Below, in pieces: positions 9,838-17,546 of a DNA stretch of 64,000 nt. The notes beneath the pieces are model-generated. The model was not told the origin of the DNA, did no database searches, and worked only from the letters and a program-made list of their open reading frames with translations. The stretch comes from Prionace glauca (lineage: Eukaryota; Chordata; Chondrichthyes; Carcharhiniformes; Carcharhinidae): positions 14,502,059 to 14,566,058 of the forward strand of contig CM075760.1 in assembly GCA_037974335.1 (NCBI GenBank). The letters are read 5' to 3'. The translations under genes and the position numbers were made by a program. Every line of letters starts with the position of its first letter. The stretch's first letter is position 1.

Positions 9838-9945
9838 CGTAGCCATGCAGGGTAGAATAGGTGTAGGGTGATGTGGCGGCGCGGGCTCGTTGGGCCGAAG
9901 GGCCTGTTTCCCGTGCTGGATTGTTCTTTGTTCTCTTTGTTCAAA
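9838..9945 (+). mobile_element. CR1-B 3' tail
   Basis: This matches the end of the CR1-B 3' UTR (GCGCGGGCTCGTTGGGCCGA, then GGCCTGTTTCCCGTGCTG and a TTGTTCTTTGTTC tail), as at 43930-44010. It is a severely 5'-truncated insertion. Confidence 0.8.
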
Positions 9946-10199
9946 CACTCTCACCCACTTTTCCTAAAGTGCATCAATCTCATCAGGAAAACTCCAGAAC
10001 AATCAAATATTTTTACTGATAAAAGTTTATTAATGAAACAGAACATGGTTAAAACAAATAGAAAATGACGAGAGGATCAAAGACAACCAGAGTAAAAGGA
10101 TGTTCACAATGTTCTGGACACAAATGGTTTCTCTTTAATTCATCTGTAGCCTGTTCCCTGCCCTCTTTGTGGAAAACGTCCGTTCAGTCCAAGCATGAC

Positions 10200-10840
10200 C
10201 CTCACCTTCCGTTTACCATCTTGCTCTCATGCTCATATTTTTGTCCTCGGCCTTGTCCTTGTAAAAGGAGTTGACAAAGTGCATTAGTGTCAGTCCAGGA
10301 TAGAAATTCAGAACAAACAATTCTAGTTTTTATGGAACATTCTTTCCTCTCACATTTCCCAAAAGCTGTAAATCTCCATCCCACACTGTTTTGACAAAGG
10401 GTCACCTGGACTCGAAACTTCAGCTCTTTTCTCTCCTTACAGATGCTGCCAGGCCTGCTGAGATTTTCCAGCATCTTCTCTTTTGGTTCCCATCCCACAC
10501 ACTCTCCCTTCATTCTCACTCTGCTGTATCTAATATTCACCCTCCCAATTCTCCTGAAGGTGCTGATTGAGGCTGATTGACAGATCCATGCTCACTGCTT
10601 CCTGTCCTGGAGACACAGCTGAAAATCTCCATGCAGGCTGCCAGACAGATGTATGTCTAAATGACTGGACTAAAAATGTATGGAATGTACAGATTGGACT
10701 CACTTCCTTACCCTTCAGTTTTTCAAGTCCCCAATTTCCCCCAGAATGAGAAAAGAAATGGAAAGGGGGAGACATTGATTTCCTCCCAGATGTTGCACAG
10801 AGGAGGAAGTTTCACTCTGAAGCTCATTGATCAACTTCCG
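10200..10840 (-). pseudogene. Dead ZNF arm: intron and first-exon relic
   Basis: Read on minus, this is the conserved ZNF first exon (GAAACTTCCTCCTCTGTGCA, about 10795-10815), the beginning of intron 1 and the end of the intron (AACTCCTTTTACA, about 10262-10275). No finger exon follows below 10200. It is an inverted copy of 11300-11500 on the other side of the promoter. At the place where the plus copy has the GTGAGT donor, this copy reads CATCTGGGAGG, without GT. A 103-bp short retroposon lies at 10387-10489. Confidence 0.65.
10376..10500 (+). mobile_element. Short retroposon with 11-bp TSD
   Basis: The insertion 10387-10489 is flanked by CCATCCCACAC at 10376-10386 and 10490-10500. Its core CAGATGCTGCCAGGCCTGCT, then GAGATTTTCCAGCAT, recurs in the window (for example near 14000, 20400, 21605, 21725, 32985, 36800, 39590, 45250 and 55600). 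Confidence 0.75.
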
Positions 10841-11299
10841 CATTGTGACATCACAATAGAGCCCTGCCTGAGTCAACCAATCCGCAATGTTGTCTTTTTG
10901 CTCCAATGGGAGACTGAGTGTTACGAACGTCCATACAAGAATCAGCCAATAAGAATCAGCCTGCTCTGGCATGAGGTCCTGGAGTTCCATTGCGCAGGCT
11001 CGGGCGCGCGAATCCGGGAGCCCCGCCCCCACCCATTCCCCCGCCGCCCCCTCCCTCCCGCCTCTCTACGAGCCAAGGTTTCCAGACAAGCGGCTGGCGG
11101 CTCCGGCCAGGGCGAGGAGCCGCTCGGTGGTCTCCCCCTCCCCCCGGCCCAGGAATGCGCATGTCCAAAGGAGAGGCGGAGCTGCGTATTTGCAGGGGCG
11201 TGCCCACCTGCGACATTCTGAGCGATTGACCAATGGAAAGAGTCGGAGGTCCGGAAGGACTCTGGTCCTCCAGCCAATCAGAGTGTTGGCTTTGTGTGA
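10841..11299. promoter_or_regulatory. Bidirectional GC-rich promoter of the ZNF-2 head-to-head pair
   Basis: GC- and CpG-rich block with NF-Y (CCAAT) boxes at 10877-10881, 10946-10950, 11230-11234 and 11274-11278, a CRE-like TGACATCA near 10855, and a GC box (CCCCGCCCCC, about 11020). Related blocks stand at 49070-49347 and 60490-60840. ZNF first-exon sequence runs outward on both sides, so it probably drove two divergent genes. Only the plus side still leads to an intact finger exon. Open frames inside the block are GC artefacts. Confidence 0.7.
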
Positions 11300-11350
11300 A
11301 TGAAGATTGATCTTAAGACGTACTCGAACTTCCTCCTGTCTCCAACATCT
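11300..11350 (+). promoter_or_regulatory. ZNF-2 first (non-coding) exon and 5' splice site
   Basis: The exon ends CTGTCTCCAACATCT at 11350 and is followed by GTGAGTAAAAC, a strong donor. The same exon end and donor occur at 20210 (ZNF-3) and 49786 (ZNF-7). The transcription start is not defined. No ATG-led frame in the exon continues into the finger exon, so I take it as 5' UTR. Confidence 0.65.
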
Positions 11351-11859
11351 GTGAGTAAAACACTTTCTTTTCTCCCTCTTTCCATTTATTTTCTCATTCT
11401 TGGAAAAACTGGAGATTTGCTGAAGGGAAAGGAAGTGAATCCAGGGAGGGTGCAGACTCTGGAAAGGTTGGCCCAGGTCTCTCTTTCTCTTAAAGACATT
11501 GACATCCTTTGCTCTCTCAGCTTGACACGTTGATTTGTCTGGCTAAAAGATCCCTTTCCTAATGTTCACAATTAAAGGGCTGGTTTCCCCAGGAGATGGC
11601 TGACATTTAAGGAGACAGTAAATTAATATCAGACAGAGATATGATAAAGTATATTTATAATTATATCCAGCTGTGTAATATAGTACTGTTGCTATGTTAT
11701 ATATTTCCAGTCACCTCTTCAAACAGAGTGTTGTTAGTCTTGGATTTATCCCACAGGGATCAGTGGAGGCTGAGAGCCATTGAATATATTCCAGGGTCAG
11801 TTGGACTGATTTTTGATTGATAAAGGAGAATGTTATAGGGAACAGGTCAGAAAATGCAG

Positions 11860-12107
11860 ATAAAGTTAAGGTGAGGAGGAATTTCCTCACTCAAGGATGT
11901 GGTGAAGTTTTGGAATTCTGCACCCCAGAGGACTGTGGAGTCTCAGCCATCAAGAATTTTCAAGCTGGAGATTTATAAGTTTTGAGATATTGAAGATCTG
12001 GGGGACTGTATGGGAAATAATGCTGAGGTAGATCAGCCAATTCTTAATGAATAGTTGAGGCAGTTCGATAGGCTGAATGGCCAACTGCAGCTCCTATTTC
12101 TTATGAT
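11860..12107 (+). mobile_element. CR1 LINE 3' relic in ZNF-2 intron 1
   Basis: AGGAGGAATTTCCTCACTCA, and later GGCTGAATGGCC with a CTCCTATTTCTTATG end, correspond to the last codons and tail of a CR1-A-like LINE, strongly eroded. It lies in the 0.99-kb intron between 11351 and 12338. Confidence 0.7.
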
Positions 12108-12338
12108 TTCTGCGCCAAGGAAGGACGCAGTGAGCATAGATGTGTCAGTCACATCTTCAGGAGAATTGGGAGGGTGAATATTAGATACAGCAGAGTAAGA
12201 ATGGAGGGAGAGTGTGTGGGATGGAGATTTACAGCTTTTGCACAATGAGAGGAAAGAACATTCTGTAGGAACTAGAGTTGTCTATTCTGAATTTTTATCT
12301 TGTACTGACAATGATACTTTTGTAAATTTCTTTTACAG
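12108..12338 (+). other. ZNF-2 conserved intron end and 3' splice site
   Basis: Homologous to the intron ends of ZNF-1 and ZNF-7. It ends AATTTCTTTTACAG at 12338, and the exon starts GATATTGAAAAAGG. The downstream exon text AGATCTGACAGAGTCATATT is shared with ZNF-8 and ZNF-9. Confidence 0.75.
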
Positions 12339-12499
12339 GATATTGAAAAAGGAATCACAGGCTGGAATGTCAAATGTCATGTCTAGATCTGACAGAGTCA
12401 TATTCCTTGGGATATGATTATCATTGGCCTTTAAATCTAGAAGTATTATCTGGTCTTTTGATTTGAAAAGTTTCAAACGTCAGTGGAAAAGCGCCAACA

Positions 12500-12659
12500 T
12501 CTTGCACATTCAAGTGAGAGTGTTCCAGTGCACTGACTGAAAAGCTTTAACCAGTTGCACAGCCTGAATAAATATCACACCATTCACTGCGGGGAGACTG
12601 TACTCGTGTTCTGTGTGTGTGGATGAGGCTTCCACTGATTGCCCACCCAAGAGAGAGGC
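12500..12659 (+). other. Vestigial finger sequence upstream of the ZNF-2 start
   Basis: Decayed counterpart of the block at 6130-6305 (GTGTTCCAGTGCACTGACTG, GGGGAGACTGTACTCGTGTT). A TGA at 12636-12638 lies in the ZNF-2 frame and closes it off from the main ORF. Confidence 0.65.
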
Positions 12660-13760
12660 ATGGACACCTGCAACATGGAGAAACCATGGAAATGTGCAGA
12701 CTGTGGGAAGAAATATAAAGTTCCATCTCGGCTGGAAATTCATCGACGGAGTCACACTGGGGAGAGGCCGTTCATCTGCTCTCAGTGTGGGGAGGGATTC
12801 ACTTGGTTATCCACCCTGCAAAGACACCAGCGAGTTCACACTGGAGAGAAGCCATTCACCTGCTCTCAGTGTGGGAAGGGATTCACTCAGTCATCCGGTC
12901 TGCGGGCACACCAGCGAGTTCACACTGGGGAAAAGCCATTCGCCTGCACCCTGTGTGGGAAGGGTTTCATTCAGTCATCCCACCTACTGAATCACAAAGC
13001 TACTCACACTAATGAGAGACCCTTTAAATGCTCTGACTGTGGGAGCTGCTTCAAAACCTCTGGTGAACTGGTGTTCCACCAGCGCATTCACACTGAGGAG
13101 AGACCGTTCAGCTGCTCTCATTGCACCAAGAGGTTTAAAAGGTCATCCCACCTGCGGACACACCAGCGAGTTCACACCGGGGAGAGACCATTTACCTGCA
13201 CCATATGTGGGAAGGGATTCACACAGTTATCCAGCGTATGGGCACACCAGCAAGTTCACACTGGGGAGAGGCCATTTACCTGCCCTGTGTGTGGGAAGGG
13301 ATTCACTCTGTCATCGAACCTGCTGAGGCACAAAATCACTCACACCCAGGAGAGACCCTTTAAATGCCCTGACTGTGGGAGCGGATTCAAACGTACTTCA
13401 GATCTGAGGGACCACGAGCGAATTCAGAAACCGTTCTGCTGCTCTGTGTGTGGGAAGGGATTCACTCAGTTATCCCACCTATTGAATCATAAAGTCACTC
13501 ATAGCAATGAGAGACCCTTTGAATGTTCTGACTGTGAGAGTAGCTTCAAAAGCTCTCAGGATCTGATGTCCCACCAACGTGTTCACACTGAGGAGAGACC
13601 GTTCAGTTGCTCTCACTGCACAAAGAGGTTTAAATGGTCATCCGCACTGCAGAGACACCAGCGAGTTCACACTGGGGAGAGGTCCTTCACCTGCTCTGTG
13701 TGTGGAAAGCGATTCACTCAGTTATCCAGCCTGCTGAAACACGAGCAAGTTCACAAGTAA
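12660..13760 (+). CDS. ZNF-2: C2H2 zinc-finger protein, 13 fingers
   Basis: 366 residues starting [12 protein letters not shown]; a second possible start is the ATG of MEKPW at 12675. An in-frame TGA lies 21 bases upstream of 12660. Thirteen fingers follow from about residue 10 to the end (KHEQVHK). Fingers 4-6 and 10-12 are two copies of a three-finger cassette: a finger ending LLNHK-x-TH, a CSDC-x-SxFK finger and a CSHCTKRFK finger, joined by NERPF and EERPF linkers. Finger 9 is damaged: its last zinc His is Gln and its linker is shortened (ERIQKPF). No KRAB or other effector domain is seen. The gene has a visible promoter, first exon (ends 11350), intron and a conserved 3' UTR, so it looks expressible. 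It is expected to bind DNA in the nucleus; its target is unknown. Confidence 0.9.
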   Translation: MDTCNMEKPWKCADCGKKYKVPSRLEIHRRSHTGERPFICSQCGEGFTWLSTLQRHQRVHTGEKPFTCSQCGKGFTQSSGLRAHQRVHTGEKPFACTLCGKGFIQSSHLLNHKATHTNERPFKCSDCGSCFKTSGELVFHQRIHTEERPFSCSHCTKRFKRSSHLRTHQRVHTGERPFTCTICGKGFTQLSSVWAHQQVHTGERPFTCPVCGKGFTLSSNLLRHKITHTQERPFKCPDCGSGFKRTSDLRDHERIQKPFCCSVCGKGFTQLSHLLNHKVTHSNERPFECSDCESSFKSSQDLMSHQRVHTEERPFSCSHCTKRFKWSSALQRHQRVHTGERSFTCSVCGKRFTQLSSLLKHEQVHK

Positions 13761-13940
13761 TGACAGGGTTTGGATTCTGCTGTTATTGCTGTTGTTAATT
13801 ACATCCAGGACAGAATCATGTTCATTCTGACAATTGGTGAAGTGGGAGGATTGGAGGTTTTCTTTCTGTTGGTCTGGCCAGTCTCACAACTTTGCTTCCA
13901 GTGGGCTGATGCTCTTTGAGCCTGGGAGAGCACATTTCTG
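13761..13940 (+). other. ZNF-2 3' UTR block
   Basis: GATTCTGCTGTTATTGCTGT, the GTTCATTCTGACAATTGGTG stretch and GGGCTGATGCTCTTTGAG form a block shared with the 3' flanks of ZNF-1, ZNF-5, ZNF-8 and ZNF-9. No clear polyadenylation signal is seen directly inside it. Confidence 0.65.
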
Positions 13941-13989
13941 CTGAAATGAACCACAAAAGCTGGTGAAAGACAATTACTTTATCCTGGAT

Positions 13990-14281
13990 AGAAAATAGTG
14001 CTTTTCACCACTGCAGATAAATCTAAAATAAATACAGAAAGAATTGGAAAAGCTCGGCAGGTTTGGCAACATTTGTGTAGAGAGAAATAGAGTTAATGTT
14101 TCACCCTACTTCAGAACTAAAGAGAGGGAAAAATGTGATGGGTTTGATGCTGATGAGAAAGGGGGGAGGGTCAGATAGAACAAAAGGGAAAGTCAGGGAT
14201 TGGTTTGAGGGTGAGTGAGATTAAGAACATAAGAACATAAGAAATAGGAGCAGGAGTAGGCCATCTGGCCCTTCGAGCCTG
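13990..14281 (-). mobile_element. Short retroposon copy and CR1-A tail
   Basis: About 14000-14130 is an inverted, eroded copy of the short retroposon family (AATTGGAAAAGCTCGGCAGG). About 14223-14281 is an inverted CR1-A tail (AACATAAGAACATAAGAAAT, then AGGCCATCTGGCCCTTCGAG). Confidence 0.7.
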
Positions 14282-14569
14282 GAACAAAATGGTTGTTGGA
14301 AAGAAACAAAACAATTTTGTCACTAGATTACTTTAGTTGGATCTTCAATTACTTGCTCCACTTTCTGTCATTATCAGGAATAGAATTGTTTCATACTATC
14401 TCCTTATCTGATTCTATATAATCCCTTATTTACACAGTTTCAAATGTTGAGGCTAATCAGAGCTTGAAGGTCTCTCTCACCAGTGCATTTATCTTCACTG
14501 CACATTCTTTACATACACAGCAATTAAACATTTTACAGCAAATAAAAATCAGTCTTTCAGTATGCCTCA

Positions 14570-14745
14570 CATCCTTTATAAAGGACCTGGATGAGTACTT
14601 GGCAAGTCATAACATTCAAGGCTATGGGCCAAGTGCTGGCAAGTGGGACTAGGTGGGCAGGTCAGGACATTTCATGCATTGGTGCAGACTCAATGGGCCG
14701 AAGGGCCTCTTTGCACTGTAGTAATCTGTGATTCTGTGAACTAAC
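14570..14745 (+). mobile_element. LINE 3' end with SINE-type tail
   Basis: The frame KDLDEYLASHNIQGYGPSAG ends with a stop at 14652, which is the C-terminus of a CR1-clade ORF2. The tail that follows (TGCAGACTCAATGGGCCGAA, GGGCCTCTTTGCACTGTAGT, then GTGATTCTGTG) is the same tail carried by the tRNA SINEs at 15449, 27840 and 47318. It is a candidate for the LINE that mobilised those SINEs. Confidence 0.75.
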
Positions 14746-15059
14746 TCATTATTGATCTTTCAACTATAATTCAATTAAGACTCACCACTTATTCAGTCAT
14801 CTATTACTGACTGGTAGCTAATTATCACAGTAATCGTTAATTAATATTTTTGGTTATACTGGGGAAATTCCTAGTAGGTTATAGATATTTCAAGTAACCA
14901 GGGATTTAAATTACTAACAAAATTCTAAAAAGTGAAATGACCTAAGATTAGGTTTACAACAGGGGGACAGTCGATCAGACATGGATAAACACATTAAGAT
15001 ATTTAACTAAGTATAAGATTTGGTCAAATACTTCTGACTTAAACATACACTTTGGATCT

Positions 15060-16140
15060 TTAAAAATGTATTTTAGCTGTATGTTAAAGAAATCTGTACA
15101 CTTTAGCCAAAGCAGGTTGCCTCAAAGCCCAATGGGACAAGAGGCATATTGAGATGAACCACAATCTTTAGGACAATGAAACTACAGAATGTGTAAGTTC
15201 TTATCAATAACAGTTACTAGCAGTAAGGTCTTCTTGGCCCCTTCTTGAATAGAGTAGTTCATATTGTGCAGATAGAGCAGGCCTTCGCAGAGTCCCTTAC
15301 GATTTGAGTTATTCATATTATCCTGATAAGGTTGGCCTTTTCAGACACAAGAATATACTTCTGTCTGGCCTGGCCATTGACATGCGCCAGAGTTGATGGG
15401 AGCCTTAACATGGACCTTTGTGGCCAAAGTCAGCAGTTGCTGAGCAACAGAGGGGGCAGCACAGTGGTTAGCACTGCTGGCGCACAGGGCCAGGGATCTG
15501 GGTTCAATTCTGGCCTCAGGTCATTGTGTGGAGTTTGCACATTCTCCTCGTGTCTGCATGGATTTCCGCCAGGTGCTCCGGTTTCCCCCCAGTCCAAAGA
15601 CATGCAGGTTAGGTGGGTTGGCCAAGCTAAATTGCCCCTTAGTATCGAGGGGACAAGCTAGGTAAATGCATGGGGTTACGGGAATAGGGCCTGGATGGGA
15701 TTGTGGTCAGTTCAGACTTGATGGGCCGAATGGCCTCCTTCTGCACTGTAGGGATTCTATGATTCTAACAAAGGGAGGAAGGATCTGGATTTTACAGATC
15801 AGTGAAACCCCATGAGGTCAAAGGGTAAATGCAATTGGCTGAAGTATATAACAGGTATTAATTGTGATTGATTTGTGTTAAAACTGACTGGTCCATAATT
15901 AATAAAAGGCAGGAAACGTAAACTTGGGAAAGGTATAATTGACCTGTCTGCTGTATGTAACCTTAGAGTGGTGTTGGAATGCTCAGTGTCTTCTCTTGTA
16001 ATAAGCCATTGGACTGCCCAATGCTCGTTCTCCCATCAATCATTGGTTAATATAGATACATTTATAACCGGAACACTGGCCTTTGTGAGTCTCTGTATTG
16101 GCTGAAGTTTTTGACAATACCTAGCCTCCAGAGAATCCTG
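15060..16140 (+). repeat. Dispersed repeat, copy 1 (possible LTR-type fossil), holding a SINE
   Basis: This matches 54235-54950 in order over most of its length: TGTATTTTAGCTGTA, CAATTGGCTGAAGTATAT, and the end ACACTGGCCTTTGTGAGTCT with a GGCTGAAGTTTTTGACAATA stretch. An AATAAA-like stretch before the common end and a terminal block of this kind would fit a solo LTR, but no terminal dinucleotides or internal coding region were found. It is non-coding and old. Confidence 0.4.
15449..15768 (+). mobile_element. tRNA-headed SINE
   Basis: Full-length: head GGGGGCAGCACAGTGGTTAG, box B GGTTCAATTCTGG, core TCCAAAGACATGCAGGTTAG, and tail GATGGGCCGAATGGCCTCCT with a GTAGGGATTCTATGATTCT end. Confidence 0.92.
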
Positions 16141-16699
16141 CAATAGTTAATACAAGAAACACTAGTTCAAAAATACACTTTGTGAAAGACAATAGGTTTC
16201 TTTCTTAACTAATCTTGATCAGGTTGAACAAAGAGCCTCATTCTTGAGCCAGACTTTGACAGAATATAACATCCTCGAGCTTATCAAATTGATTGAAGAA
16301 TTCCATAGCTTGGATAAGTCCTGCTTGCTCAGCAATGTCTAGCTTTATTGCATAACAATCTCCTCATATGTTAGGGTTTAACATGGCTTCCTTGACCTTG
16401 TTATATTTAACTATTAATACAGATGAAAGTGATCATTTTCATTTGTGAGTTTCCCACATCACAACAGTCATCACACTTCAAAAGAACTTGGCTGTGAAAC
16501 ACTTTCCAGGATCTTGTGGTCATGAAAGGGACTGTCAGAATGTAATTTCCTTTTTCGAAGTAGACCCAAAAGTTGGATGTATCCCACTCAGTCCGCTCAC
16601 AGCGATTATCAATAAAGACTGAATCTTAATTTTGAGTAACAACCATGCCTTTCACTCCACTTCCAAATCTCCTGTGAAAATCTAAACACGATATATTGT
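16141..16699. other. Stretch without recognised gene
   Basis: No coding frame or clear repeat is supported. It may be the remainder of the repeat at 15060-16140, which cannot be decided by eye. Confidence 0.4.
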
Positions 16700-17000
16700 T
16701 AAATTGTTTGTTTTAAAATAGAATATGGGTTGTTGTGATTTGGAATTCACTGTCTGAAAATGGTGCAGGAAGAAAATTAAACTGGATCTTTCAAAACGGA
16801 ACTGGACAGATTTGAAATGAAATATGGGATTAATGGAAGAGCTTCTTCAAAGGAATATCATGGGTACAATCGGTGGAATGGCTTCCTTCTCTGCTCTGAG
16901 ACTCACTTGCATTTGAAGAAAGTGGCAAATACCTGGAACCCACTTCCTATGAGGGAGAGAGCAGAGATGATGGAATGTTTCCAAAATAAAATTGCTTGAG
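16700..17000 (+). mobile_element. CR1 LINE 3' relic
   Basis: TTTGGAATTCACTGTCTGAA and the later GGTGGAATGGCTTCCTTCTC match the end of CR1 ORF2 plus 3' UTR. All frames are broken. Confidence 0.6.
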
Positions 17001-17344
17001 CAATTGAGAGAAATAAACCAACAGGGATAGAACAGGGAAATGGTTTGATTCACAGGGAGCCAGTATAAACTTCCTGGACCAAAAAGCCCCATTTCCAATC
17101 CTAATTCCTGACTTAAAGAGTGTGTCACTTGATGGGTATCCATAAAGCAAATGAAGACAGCAACAAAGACTGATGGTGAACAGAGCTAACTCTGTATCAA
17201 GCTGAGGACTGTGGGAGCAGCAGGGTGAAGGGGTTCTGCAGTGAAGAATGGACACAGGAGCTGATTGAATGATATATGTGACAATAATAAATTAAATCAA
17301 GTTCACAAGACGTTGCCATACACTTTTGGCAGAAATTTGAGGGA

Positions 17345-17410
17345 GCTGAAGGATATCAATGTCTTTGAAAGAGAAAGAAAAAGATACCTTGGCCCAGTCC
17401 TGCCCCTAAT
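17345..17410 (-). pseudogene. Small ZNF intron-1 relic
   Basis: The reverse complement (GGCCAAGGTATCTTTTTCTT, then TCTTTCAAAGACATTGATAT) matches ZNF-2 intron 1 at about 11467-11515. It is isolated, with no exon next to it. Confidence 0.45.
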
Positions 17411-17436
17411 TCCAATGTTCATTTGTAATCTTGACA

Positions 17437-17546
17437 TGGCGATGTCGGCATTGGACTGGGATAAACACAGTAAGAAGTCTCATGACACCAGGTTAAAGTC
17501 CAACAGTTTATTTAGTAGCAAAATCCACTAGCTTTTGGAGCGCTGC
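17437..17546 (-). mobile_element. Penelope-like element, terminal part (split)
   Basis: GATGTCGGCATTGGACTGGG, AACACAGTAAGAAGTCTCAT and TTTAGTAGCAAAATCCACTA form the common PLE end in minus orientation. It is continued at 19198-19349 and 19479-19745 after a CR1-A and a CR1-B piece. Confidence 0.8.

Noticed and set aside
10942-11303. Several proline/arginine-rich frames of 80-186 codons over the GC-rich promoters (also 33004-33408, 49077-49504, 60226-60702)
   Set aside because: High GC removes stop codons in all frames. Composition is unlike the neighbouring proteins, and the frames cross first exon, promoter and intron.
15060-16140. Confident call of an LTR retroelement
   Set aside because: Only a polyadenylation-like signal and a shared end block are seen. 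No termini, primer site or gag/pol-type coding region was found, so it is listed only as a possible fossil.
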